From: CAZDDB01 sp963843285
GTDB lineage: Bacteria > Acidobacteriota > HRBIN11 > JAKEFK01
DNA: 64,000 bases
Assembly (NCBI GenBank): GCA_963843285.1
Contig: CAWJJO010000022.1
Location: 143,696 to 207,695, forward strand
Direction of reading: 5' to 3'
Made by a program: the position numbers and the translations under genes
The notes under the pieces: generated by a model
Databases searched by the model: none
What the model was told of the DNA's origin: nothing
What the model saw: the letters and a program-made list of their open reading frames with translations, nothing else
Shown here: positions 51,273 through 59,796 of the stretch, one piece after another
How positions within the stretch are numbered: the first letter of the stretch is position 1
Layout: each line of letters begins with the position of its first letter

Positions 51273-54146
51273 TTAGTTGTGTTTTGGGAATGCGCTGCGG
51301 ACGGCTTCCAAGAGCTTGTTGAGCCCATCCGAAACATCCTTACCCAGGTGAAACCGGATTGCGCGGCGCCCGCGATTTGAAAGTGACTGGAAATCGCCCA
51401 GCGCCTGCGCCTGTTTGAGAATGCCGAACGTAAACGGCTCGCCTGCGATCGGAAGATCTGCCGTCTCGTCCTGCGTGATCTGGATGAATACGCCGTTTGC
51501 TCCGCCACCTTTGTGTAATTGCCCGGTAGAATGCAGAAAGCGCGGGCCGTAACCGGTAGTCGTTGCCGCCTTCAGTGAGTCGCGTAAATGTGTGCGAATA
51601 TTCTGGAGCAGATTTTCGTTAGAATCATTTTCCTGAATGTACGCAGTCAGCGCGACGTAATCTCCTGATTTTGCGCGGCTCAAGTGGGCTTTCATCATGT
51701 CACTTAGATTCGCGCCGCCTTTCTGCAGTGCCGTTTTTGTCGCGGCGTCACCATAGATCTTGCAGCCATCGCCCTCCCACAGGACTTCCTGGGCCGGAAG
51801 ACGTCCTTCCTTCTTGAAGGTATCCAGAAGCGCATTTGTGTGGTCCTTGCTTTCCTGAACGTTTGGTTGATCAAACGGATTGATCCCGATGACGGCGCCT
51901 GCGAGCGCGGTGGCGAATTCCCAAAGGAAGAATTCGCGTCCGAGACTAACGGCATCGCGCATTACATGACGAATCACCGGATGTCCTGCCTCCTGCAACG
52001 CGCTCAGTTTCGCTTCGATTTCGGCGCTGCTTGAGTTTTGTGTGCTGAGGTAGGCAAAAAGACGATCGTTGCCGTAAACGGAAGGATCGCCCAGTTTCTC
52101 GCCGGCAACAGGCACAATCCCCAGACCGTCCTTTCCTGTGCTCGCTGCAATCAATTGTTCGATCCACAGCCCCAACGAATCGATCGGCGCCGGTGCGATA
52201 AATGTGACTTTATCGCGACCATATTTGGCAAGTCCGCCGATCGCCGCTCCAAGCCGCGCGCCCGGATTCTCTTCCGTCGGAAGATAGTGTTCGCAAGCAT
52301 GTGCCGCCCGAACAGCGCGTTCCAGGAGCTCCTTGATGTCAACGCCCATGAGTACCGCAGGCACGAGACCGAAATAAGAGAGAGCTGAATAGCGGCCTCC
52401 TATATCCACATCAGCAGGATTCTGAAAAATTCTGCGGAACTTTTTATCGCGAGCGATTTGTTCCAGCGGCGATCCGGGATCCGTGATGGCAATGAAGTTG
52501 GCTCCCGGCCTTTCGGATTTTACTTTCGAAACCCGGTCGTAGAAATACTGAAAAAACATGCGCGTTTCGGTTGTAATCCCCGATTTGCTGGAAACGATAA
52601 ATAATGTTTTTGCGACATCTACTGCCGCTTCCATGCTTCTCACAGTTGCAGGATCCGTAGAATCCAGTACATGCAACTTCGGATAACCCTTGATTGCGCC
52701 AAATGTGCGACGGAAGACTTCCGGACAGAGACTGCTTCCGCCCATGCCGAGCACCATCACCGATTCGAAACCGTCGCCTTTCACCCGATCCGCAAACGCT
52801 TTCAAATCATCCGCCTGCTCCAAATGAGTCTCGGCAACGTGAAGCCATCCAAGCGCGTTCCGAATGACTCGCTGGTGCACCGGATCTTCTTTCCACACCG
52901 TTGGATCCTTTTGCCAAAGACGTTTGACGTAATCTCGATCGTGGATCAGTTTCATCGTCGATTCCATCGTTGGCACAAAATTTCCCAGCGTAAACGTCTG
53001 GCGATCCACGATGCTCGCCACGGCTGCCGCGCGTTTTTCTTCGATCGCCTTCATCATCTTTTGAAACGGATCCGCAAACGCCTTCACCGCCTCATCCAGC
53101 AATTGCGCGGTCACCGCTTCCAGGGAGATCCCTGCTTCCTTCAAGTGAGCCAGCGTGTCCTTCGCTCCATTCAGATCCGATTCCAGCGTGAGCGCCCACT
53201 TGCCATGATCTCGATAGGCATCGTATGTTGCCGGCGGAACAGTATTGACTGTGTCCGGACCAATCAGCGCTTCTACATATAGAACATCACTGTAGTTCGG
53301 ATCTTTTGTGCCGGTGGATGCCCACAATTGCCGTTGGACACGCGCGCCTTTTGCGCGAAGAGCCGCAAAACGCTTGTCTCCAAAGATTTTCTTGAATCTT
53401 TGATAAGCCATCTTTGCGTTTGCAATCGCTACCTTGCCAAGAAGGGAAGAGAGTTTGTCAATTTCCTTTTGATCAGTGGAACGTCGAATGCGCATTCCGA
53501 GGTGATTGTCCACATTTGAATCGATGCGGCTGACAAAGAAACTGGCAACAGATGCGACGTGATCTACAGGGTTGCCTGCCGCTGTCCGCTTCTCCAGTCC
53601 TTTGATATAAGCTTCAGCGACTTTGATGTAGGCATCTTCCGAAAAGATCAATGTGACGTTTACGTTGATTCCATCTGAAATCAATTGTTCAATCGCAGGA
53701 AGCCCTTCGGGCGTAGCCGGAACTTTGATCATGACATTCTTTTTATCGAGCCATTTCCACAGTCGCCGTGCTTCGGCGATTGTTCCCGGCGTATCGCTGG
53801 CCAGAAGAGGTGAAACTTCCAGACTTATATACCCATCAATGCCCTTCGTCTTGTCATACACCGGACGCAGGATGTCGGCAGCCATCTGGATGTCTTCCAC
53901 TGCCATCTGTTCATAAATGTCATTTGTGCTCATGCCTTTTGCAGCCAGTTCCTGCAACGCCTCTTTGTAATCGGTACTGCCTGAGATCGCTTTTTCAAAG
54001 ATCGCAGGGTTGGACGTTACGCCGCGAAGATCGTCTTCATCGATCCTCTTCTTCAGATCGCCCGTTGTGAGCATCATGCGGCGAATGTTGTCATACCAGA
54101 TACTCTGGCCCAGTTTTTCTAATTCGACAATTGGATTGGCTGCCAT
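51273..54146 (-). CDS. tal-pgi: Bifunctional transaldolase/glucose-6-phosphate isomerase
   Basis: 957 residues, the length of known Tal-Pgi fusions. Transaldolase half (about 1-370): 'GVTSNPAIFEKAISGS' (about 40-55) and the Schiff-base lysine in 'MIKVPATPEG' (about 137-146). Isomerase half (about 400-957): 'VMVLGMGGSSLCPEV', 'SKSGITTETRMFFQYF', 'VGGRYS'-like 'DIGGRYSALSYFG' and a C-terminal 'QITQDETADLPI'. The fusion links the non-oxidative pentose branch with entry of fructose 6-phosphate back into the oxidative branch, so the operon can run as an NADPH-producing cycle. It is the first gene of the operon. Confidence 0.95.
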   Translation of the reverse strand: MAANPIVELEKLGQSIWYDNIRRMMLTTGDLKKRIDEDDLRGVTSNPAIFEKAISGSTDYKEALQELAAKGMSTNDIYEQMAVEDIQMAADILRPVYDKTKGIDGYISLEVSPLLASDTPGTIAEARRLWKWLDKKNVMIKVPATPEGLPAIEQLISDGINVNVTLIFSEDAYIKVAEAYIKGLEKRTAAGNPVDHVASVASFFVSRIDSNVDNHLGMRIRRSTDQKEIDKLSSLLGKVAIANAKMAYQRFKKIFGDKRFAALRAKGARVQRQLWASTGTKDPNYSDVLYVEALIGPDTVNTVPPATYDAYRDHGKWALTLESDLNGAKDTLAHLKEAGISLEAVTAQLLDEAVKAFADPFQKMMKAIEEKRAAAVASIVDRQTFTLGNFVPTMESTMKLIHDRDYVKRLWQKDPTVWKEDPVHQRVIRNALGWLHVAETHLEQADDLKAFADRVKGDGFESVMVLGMGGSSLCPEVFRRTFGAIKGYPKLHVLDSTDPATVRSMEAAVDVAKTLFIVSSKSGITTETRMFFQYFYDRVSKVKSERPGANFIAITDPGSPLEQIARDKKFRRIFQNPADVDIGGRYSALSYFGLVPAVLMGVDIKELLERAVRAAHACEHYLPTEENPGARLGAAIGGLAKYGRDKVTFIAPAPIDSLGLWIEQLIAASTGKDGLGIVPVAGEKLGDPSVYGNDRLFAYLSTQNSSSAEIEAKLSALQEAGHPVIRHVMRDAVSLGREFFLWEFATALAGAVIGINPFDQPNVQESKDHTNALLDTFKKEGRLPAQEVLWEGDGCKIYGDAATKTALQKGGANLSDMMKAHLSRAKSGDYVALTAYIQENDSNENLLQNIRTHLRDSLKAATTTGYGPRFLHSTGQLHKGGGANGVFIQITQDETADLPIAGEPFTFGILKQAQALGDFQSLSNRGRRAIRFHLGKDVSDGLNKLLEAVRSAFPKHN

Positions 54147-54162
54147 AAGACCTCCTTAGACT

Positions 54163-54181
54163 GGGCGCACGCCGTGCGCCC
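54163..54181. repeat. GC-rich palindrome upstream of the pentose phosphate operon
   Basis: GGGCGCAC, GCC and GTGCGCCC make an 8-bp stem with a 3-base loop, followed by CCTACC. It is related in its outer bases to the larger inverted repeat at 57004-57078. It sits 17 bases upstream of the tal-pgi start. Confidence 0.6.
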
Positions 54182-54221
54182 CTACCAATGGTAATTTGGG
54201 TTTCATCATTATAACATTCCT

Positions 54222-54254
54222 TTCTCTGCGTTCTCTGTGTCTCTGCGGTGAAAT
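54222..54254. repeat. CTCTGCGGTGA-family repeat copy
   Basis: Matches the right arm of the inverted repeat at 10428-10503, including the segment GTCTCTGCGGTGAA. As there, it ends just before the stop codon of a minus-strand gene (54256). The other arm is absent here. Confidence 0.6.
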
Positions 54255-54255
54255 C

Positions 54256-56925
54256 CTACTCTCCACTCTGATCCAGCAACTTGGCTACCAGGCCCGTCCA
54301 TCCTGTTTGATGGCTGGCGCCGATCCCGGCGCCATTGTCGCCGTGAAAATATTCGTAAAACAAGATCAGATCCCGCCAGTTCGGATCAGTTTGAAATTTT
54401 TCCGCTCCGCCATATACGGGTCTTTTGCCTTCTTCATCCCGCAGAAACACATGCGTGAGCCGCCGTGAGATCTCACCGGCTACATCCCAAAGTGACATCA
54501 TGTTGCCGGAACCGGTTGGAAATTCCACCTTATATTCATCACCAAGGTAGTAATGAAACTTTTGAAGCGATTCGATCAGCAGGTAGTTTACGGGCATCCA
54601 GATCGGACCCCGCCAGTTGGAGTTTCCGCCGAACACCCCGGTGTTCGATTCCGCGGGCTGATAATCTACGCGATACTCCTGTCCTCCCACCTCCACAACA
54701 TAGGGATTGGTGTCGTGATGGCGGGAGAGGGAACGGATTCCGTAGTGCGACAGGAATTCGTTCTCATCCAGCATGTACCTCATGATCTGTCTTAAGCGGG
54801 TCCTGTTTACCAGCGAAAGAAGACGCTTGGTTCTTCCACCTTCGATTCTGGTTTCAATATGCGAGCTCAAGTCGCGGCGATTTTCAATAAACCACTGCAT
54901 TCGTTTTTTAAATCCGGGTAACTGATCGATGGTGCGGGAATCCAATGTTTCTACGGCAAGCAGCGGAATCAGTCCCACCAACGAGCGGATTTTCATTGGG
55001 ATCCGGCGCCCGCGCGGAGTCAGCAGCACGTCGTAATAGAAGGAATCAAATTCATCCCACAGCGCGAGCTTCTCTCCGGCAATGTTATTCATCGCTTCGC
55101 AAATCAGCACGAAATGTTCGAAGAATTTGCTGGCCACATCTTCATAAGCCGGATTTTCACGGGCGAGCTCCAATGCAATGGTCATCATGTTCAGGCAATA
55201 CATTCCCATCCAGCTGGTAGCATCCGACTGTTCGATATGCCCGCCGGTAGGTAACGGCGCGCTGCGGTCAAATACGCCGATATTATCGAGTCCAAGAAAT
55301 CCGCCCTGAAAAACGTTTCGGCCCGCGGCATCCTTTCGGTTTACCCACCAGGAGAAGTTCAACAGCAGTTTGTGGAAGATGCGTTCCAGAAACTTCCGGT
55401 CTTCGCGTCCGTAACGCTTTCGTTCGATTTTGTACAAACGCCAGGCGGCCCAGGCATGCACGGGAGGATTCACATCATCGAATGCCCATTCGTAAGCCGG
55501 TAGCTGACCGCTGGGATGCATATACCATTCGCGCAAAAACAAGACCAGCTGGGTCTTAGCAAATTCCATATCCACAAGCGACAGAGGGATGCAATGAAAC
55601 GCGAGATCCCAGGCTGCATACCAGGGATACTCCCATTTGTCCGGCATCGAGATCACGTCTGAGTTGTAAAGATGGGTCCAACTGCTGTTTCGTCCTTGTT
55701 GACGATCCGGTGGAGGCGCCGGACCGGCCGGATCTCCCTTCAACCAGCGGCTGACTTCATAATTGTAGAATTGTTTGCTCCAGAGCAATCCGCCGAAGGC
55801 CTGTCTCATCACATTCTGCGCGTCTTCGGAAAGATTGCCGTGAATGACCGGCCCGTAAAACGCATCCGCTTCGGACTTGCGTGTGGAAAAGACCTGAGCG
55901 AAGGACGCATCAAACGGATCCGTATTGGTCTTTTCCAAATCCTGATCGCTGAAACGCAGACGTACAACCTGCTCTTCACCCGGCTGCAGGTGAAGCACAT
56001 AATGGGGAGTAGCCTTGGTCCCGGCGCCTTCCGGGTTGACGCGGTTCTTCTGACCGTGAACTACATAGTCGTTGATGCTGTCTTTTACAAAAGGCGTATC
56101 GTTTGGAATTCCATAAAGACGCTGTTTGTTTGTTTCGTTTTCAGTAAAGAGCAATTGCGGGGATCCTTCGCAATAAAGCCAGCGAAGGCCGTAGTAGGGG
56201 GTGTGGTTCACGCGGATAACTTCGCTGTTATGGAGCCGGTCGCGTTTGCGCATTCCCGGTTTTTGCGGATCCAGTCCCCACGACCAGGTGTTTCGAAACC
56301 AGATGGTTGGCAGCACGTGAAGCGGAGCCGCATCCGGACCGTGATTGATTACGCGGATTTGAATCAAAATGTCTTCTGAAGTCGCTTTCGCATACTCGAC
56401 AAACACATCAAAGTATCGATTGTCGTTGAAAACGCCCGTTTCGATCAACTCAAATTCCGGCGCTTTGCGATCGCGGCGGCGGTTCTCGTCGATAAGCCAG
56501 GAATACGGATAAGCAGCTTGAGGATACTTATAGAGATACTTCATGTACGAATGGGTAGGGGTGGAATCGAGGTAGAAGTAGTATTCCTTGTTATCTTCGC
56601 CGTGGTTTCCCTCATTTCCGGTTAGCCCGAACAATCGCTCTTTGAGAATTGGACAACGTTCGTTCCAGAGCGCAAGAGCAAAACAGATATATTGATGCCG
56701 GTCGCAGATTCCTCCCAGGCCGTCCTCGCTCCAGCGATACGCTTTGGAACGGGCGTGATCATGCGGGAAAAAATCCCAGGCTGTTCCATGCGGACTGTAA
56801 TCCTCGCGAACTGTGCCCCAGGCACGCTCGCTTAGATACGGTCCCCAACGTTTCCAATGTTTGGATCGATGCCCATCTTCTTTTAACCGCTGCCGTTCCG
56901 GATCTGCCGTTTTATTCGTAGCCAT
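54256..56925 (-). CDS. GH63-like glucosidase (MGH1 type)
   Basis: 889 residues, matching bacterial proteins annotated as glucosidase in the GH63/MGH1 group. N-terminal 'ERAWGTVREDYSPHGTAWDFFPHDHARSKAYRW' and a C-terminal (alpha/alpha)6-barrel part with 'WEYPWYAAWDLAFHCIPL', 'PAYEWAFDDVNPPVHAWA', 'GFLGLDNIGVFDRS' and 'NWRGPIWMPVNYLLIESL', where acidic residues for hydrolysis lie. No signal peptide, so it acts in the cytoplasm, probably on alpha-glucosides such as mannosylglycerate, glucosylglycerate or trehalose-like compounds. It lies upstream of the pentose phosphate operon, which could use the freed glucose. Confidence 0.9.
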   Translation of the reverse strand: MATNKTADPERQRLKEDGHRSKHWKRWGPYLSERAWGTVREDYSPHGTAWDFFPHDHARSKAYRWSEDGLGGICDRHQYICFALALWNERCPILKERLFGLTGNEGNHGEDNKEYYFYLDSTPTHSYMKYLYKYPQAAYPYSWLIDENRRRDRKAPEFELIETGVFNDNRYFDVFVEYAKATSEDILIQIRVINHGPDAAPLHVLPTIWFRNTWSWGLDPQKPGMRKRDRLHNSEVIRVNHTPYYGLRWLYCEGSPQLLFTENETNKQRLYGIPNDTPFVKDSINDYVVHGQKNRVNPEGAGTKATPHYVLHLQPGEEQVVRLRFSDQDLEKTNTDPFDASFAQVFSTRKSEADAFYGPVIHGNLSEDAQNVMRQAFGGLLWSKQFYNYEVSRWLKGDPAGPAPPPDRQQGRNSSWTHLYNSDVISMPDKWEYPWYAAWDLAFHCIPLSLVDMEFAKTQLVLFLREWYMHPSGQLPAYEWAFDDVNPPVHAWAAWRLYKIERKRYGREDRKFLERIFHKLLLNFSWWVNRKDAAGRNVFQGGFLGLDNIGVFDRSAPLPTGGHIEQSDATSWMGMYCLNMMTIALELARENPAYEDVASKFFEHFVLICEAMNNIAGEKLALWDEFDSFYYDVLLTPRGRRIPMKIRSLVGLIPLLAVETLDSRTIDQLPGFKKRMQWFIENRRDLSSHIETRIEGGRTKRLLSLVNRTRLRQIMRYMLDENEFLSHYGIRSLSRHHDTNPYVVEVGGQEYRVDYQPAESNTGVFGGNSNWRGPIWMPVNYLLIESLQKFHYYLGDEYKVEFPTGSGNMMSLWDVAGEISRRLTHVFLRDEEGKRPVYGGAEKFQTDPNWRDLILFYEYFHGDNGAGIGASHQTGWTGLVAKLLDQSGE

Positions 56926-57003
56926 GGCACTCCTATGAAATTCTCACTTCGGGTATTCATCCATGTAAACTCTGTTTGCTTTAGAAGTCAATGCGGTTCG
57001 CGG

Positions 57004-57078
57004 TAGGGGCGACCCTTGTGGTCGCCCTCATGTAATCGACGTCCGCGAAGCGGGCGACCACAAGGTGTCGCCCCTACG
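57004..57078. repeat. Large imperfect inverted repeat overlapping a gene end
   Basis: About 25 bases (57004-57028) are inverted at 57053-57078 with one base gained or lost, leaving a 24-base loop. The right arm contains the stop codon (57074-57076) of the zinc-ribbon gene, so this repeat also forms that gene's 3' end and could be its terminator. Confidence 0.75.
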
Positions 57079-57256
57079 CGCGTCTTGCTTCCGTTCTTCC
57101 GCAGCCCGGGCAGGTATGCGCTTCTTCCACGACTCCGCCAAAATCGGGATCTGTTGCGCCAGGATCGGAAAGCGCCGCGGAATAGTCGATCTTGTCTGCG
57201 TGGTGGTTCATGACAAGGCCGCAATCAGGGCAGATGATCGGTTGTTTTTTCGGCAT
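57074..57256 (-). CDS. Small zinc-ribbon protein
   Basis: 60 residues. Two Cys pairs, CPDC (9-12) and CPGC (49-52), surround 'NHHADKI', giving a four-cysteine zinc knuckle with possible extra His ligands. AAGGAG precedes the ATG at good spacing, supporting a real gene. Similar short zinc-ribbon proteins occur widely as hypothetical proteins. The stop codon lies within an inverted repeat, so the last residues ('EARRA') may have come from repeat insertion. Confidence 0.75.
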   Translation of the reverse strand: MPKKQPIICPDCGLVMNHHADKIDYSAALSDPGATDPDFGGVVEEAHTCPGCGRTEARRA

Positions 57257-57277
57257 AGAAACTCCTTACTAATTGAA

Positions 57278-57847
57278 TCATTCTAACGGCACATTCTCGC
57301 GGCCGTGTCTCAGCACCTTTGCCATCCAGATCAGCTCATTGAAGAACTTCTCCAGGCGTCTGACGTAGGCTTTTTCTAGAAGATTGCCGGACTCGTCGAA
57401 GACATTCTGGACACTGGAAAAATTTCCATCCCAAAAAATGTTGACCAGTCCCAGCTCTCTCATCACCGGCAACAGGTCCTGGATCGCGCGTGTGCCTCCA
57501 AACGGACCCGCTGAGACGCCGCAGAGCCCTACCGCCTTATGGATATACTCTTTGAGATTTGTATCCAGCGCGTGTTTGAGCAAGCCGGGATAGCCGTGAT
57601 TGTATTCGGGAACAATGATGAGCAGGGCATCTGCTTTCATCATGGTCGCGGAGAATTTCGGATCCTTGCATGCCTCTCCGGCATCGTCGGTAGGGAAGGG
57701 GATTTGAGCAATATCAATCAATTCGGTTTCAACGCCGTTTCTCTTTGCAAGCTCGCCGGCCACAAATTTAGCGACATGTGCGCTCATGCGTCCTTTCCGT
57801 GTCGTCCCCAAAATCACCGGAATAAAAATAGGCCTTTCTACATTCAT
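57278..57847 (-). CDS. NAD(P)H-dependent FMN reductase
   Basis: 189 residues with the flavodoxin-like fold. 'LGTTRKGRMS' (about 13-22) binds FMN phosphate, and 'PEYNHGYPGLLKHALD' (about 80-95) and 'VSAGPFGG' (about 111-118) are the typical family motifs. It reduces flavins, quinones or similar acceptors with NADPH in the cytoplasm. GGAG lies about nine bases before the ATG. It is followed by the zinc-ribbon gene on the same strand. Confidence 0.92.
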   Translation of the reverse strand: MNVERPIFIPVILGTTRKGRMSAHVAKFVAGELAKRNGVETELIDIAQIPFPTDDAGEACKDPKFSATMMKADALLIIVPEYNHGYPGLLKHALDTNLKEYIHKAVGLCGVSAGPFGGTRAIQDLLPVMRELGLVNIFWDGNFSSVQNVFDESGNLLEKAYVRRLEKFFNELIWMAKVLRHGRENVPLE

Positions 57848-57914
57848 AGAGTCACACTCCTGAATCTATTCTAGCGGAGTTTCAAAAAACTTCTTACTTA
57901 TTCTCATTTGTAGC

Positions 57915-57934
57915 GGCGGCCCTCCGTGGCCGCC
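57915..57934. repeat. GC-rich palindrome
   Basis: GGCGGCC, CTCCGT and GGCCGCC: a 7-bp stem almost identical to the one at 3296-3314. It lies in the divergent gap between the FMN reductase and DinB genes. Confidence 0.65.
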
Positions 57935-57985
57935 GGTCGGGCACGATTCCGTGTTACAAATAAACGCAAAGGAGGAATTATAGAA

Positions 57986-58450
57986 ATGTCCGAAGTCGAA
58001 AATCTTTTAGATGAGCTGAAACGAATTCAGGAAGGCGATGCCTGGCACGGACTTGCGCTTCGTCAAATACTTGCCGGTGTGACGGCAGAGAAAGCTGCCG
58101 GGCGTCCTGCAGATGGATCGCACAACATCTGGGAGCTCGTATTACATATTTCCGCATGGGAAGAAGTATTTTGCGACAGACTGGATGGGCATCAGAAAAA
58201 TGAACCCGCAGAGGGGGACTTTCCGCCGATGCATCAGGCAAGTGAAGAAGCATGGAAGCAGGTTCAGGCCGATCTTGAGAAAGCTCATGAGCGGATCATC
58301 CGAGCTGTTTCTGCGCTTACCGATGCCGATCTAAATAAAACTGTCGTTGGCAAGGACCATACGATCGGATTCATGCTACATGGCCTTGTGCGTCATCACG
58401 TCTATCACGCCGGTCAGATCGGACTGTTGAAGCGCCTCCAGAGTGTGTAA
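57986..58450 (+). CDS. DinB-family protein
   Basis: 154 residues from the ATG at 57986, which follows AAAGGAGGAA by about nine bases. It has the four-helix DinB/YfiT fold with its His triad ('LVLHISAWEE' in helix 2 and 'VRHHVYHAGQI' in the last helix), which binds a divalent metal. Family members act as metal-dependent thiol transferases or in stress responses; its substrate is unknown. Its last 37 bases overlap the end of the convergent permease gene. Confidence 0.9.
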   Translation: MSEVENLLDELKRIQEGDAWHGLALRQILAGVTAEKAAGRPADGSHNIWELVLHISAWEEVFCDRLDGHQKNEPAEGDFPPMHQASEEAWKQVQADLEKAHERIIRAVSALTDADLNKTVVGKDHTIGFMLHGLVRHHVYHAGQIGLLKRLQSV

Positions 58451-59721
58451 GCAACGCTAAGAAGAGCGCCAAACGCTGTGATTATGGCAACATCGCGCAC
58501 TTCTTTCCAGGAACTAGTGCCGATCAGCACAAGGCACAGTACCGCAGAAAGTGCTGGAATGAAGACTCCGCCCGGCACAGTAAATGCGGCCGGCAGTTCT
58601 TTCTCCTTTCGACGTAAAGCCGGCAGACCCGCGCAGGTAATTCCATAAGCAATCAATCTTGTTATAGTCGCGATCGTTAATGCCGACATGAAAGTATTTG
58701 AAATCGTTACCACGAGAATTACTGAAGACGTAATCAAAATTGAAAACCATGGAGTATGAAACCGCCTGTGAGTAACAGACAGAATCTGCGGAAGCTGTCC
58801 GTGCTCCGAGATCGCAAACAGCATCCGCGTTCCGCCCAACAAACTTGAATTGAGGGTCCCAATCATGGAGATGAGAGCGCCAATGGTAATCAAAGAGGCG
58901 CCGGCTTCACCCAGAAAACGTTTGCTTGCGTCCGCAAGAGGTCTTTCGGAATTTACGAGATCCGGAAGCGTGCCGATACAGACCACCTGAATCGCCAGGT
59001 ACAGAGTCACCACAACTCCGATCGATACAAACAACGCAAATGGAAAGGTGTGTTGTGGGTCCTGAACTTCTCCCGCAGCAATGGTGGATGATTCAAACCC
59101 GCTGAATGCGTAAACCAGAAGCAGCACCGAAACCGCGAAATTGCCCACGGTCGGCTTGATGTCCAGTGAATAGTTCTTGAAATCAACAAAGAAAAGTCCA
59201 ATAACAATAAAAATGAGAATCGGAACCAATTTCCCGATGGTAAAGATGTTGGAGAATATCGCTGTTTCGCGGATGCCGATCAGATTGACAATTGAAAGTC
59301 CTGCGATCACACTGGTGATGATCACCGGTCGCCACGGGGCCGACGTTGCGGCCGGCCAAAAATAGCCGGAATATGTAACCAAAAGGTTACATATCGTGGC
59401 AAATGCAGTCATGCGAGTGAGCCATGTGAGCCAGCCAACCACGAACCCGAGTGCAGGGCCAAATGATTCACGCGCGTATAAGTACGGCCCACCAGTGCCG
59501 GAGAATCTGCTGCTTACTTCTGCAAAGCAAAGTACAATCATGATGACAACAACTGCGCACACCAGAAATGCGAAAAGGCTGTAGGTATGCGTGAGGGCGA
59601 AGACTTTTGAAGGAAGACCGAAGATGCCGGCGCCGATAATTCCGTTGATCAGCAACGCGACCAGGTCCCATCTGCGGATTCCGCGAATCAGGCCTGTCTG
59701 CTGCATTGGCATTTGATTCAT
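58414..59721 (-). CDS. APC-family amino-acid permease
   Basis: 435 residues with about 12 membrane helices. The first helix holds 'NGIIGAGIFGLPSK', the substrate/sodium-site motif of the amino acid-polyamine-organocation family, and 'GGPYLYARESFGPALGFVVGWLTW' follows. 'YAFSGFESSTIAAGEVQDPQHTFP' is the conserved helix 6 region. It probably imports an amino acid in exchange or with protons; specificity cannot be read from the sequence. The 3' end overlaps the DinB gene on the other strand by 37 bases. Confidence 0.93.
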   Translation of the reverse strand: MNQMPMQQTGLIRGIRRWDLVALLINGIIGAGIFGLPSKVFALTHTYSLFAFLVCAVVVIMIVLCFAEVSSRFSGTGGPYLYARESFGPALGFVVGWLTWLTRMTAFATICNLLVTYSGYFWPAATSAPWRPVIITSVIAGLSIVNLIGIRETAIFSNIFTIGKLVPILIFIVIGLFFVDFKNYSLDIKPTVGNFAVSVLLLVYAFSGFESSTIAAGEVQDPQHTFPFALFVSIGVVVTLYLAIQVVCIGTLPDLVNSERPLADASKRFLGEAGASLITIGALISMIGTLNSSLLGGTRMLFAISEHGQLPQILSVTHRRFHTPWFSILITSSVILVVTISNTFMSALTIATITRLIAYGITCAGLPALRRKEKELPAAFTVPGGVFIPALSAVLCLVLIGTSSWKEVRDVAIITAFGALLSVAYTLWRRFNSPI

Positions 59722-59746
59722 TCTAAACTATGTAGGGTTTGGAGTT

Positions 59747-59766
59747 GGCGGGCGTCCCTGCCCGCC
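59747..59766. repeat. GC-rich palindrome
   Basis: GGCGGGC, GTCCCT and GCCCGCC: a 7-bp stem in the divergent gap between the permease gene and the HExxH-protein gene, of the same family as those at 24312 and 57915. Confidence 0.65.
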
Positions 59767-59796
59767 ACTGTGTGTATATACTATTCTGACAAACTT

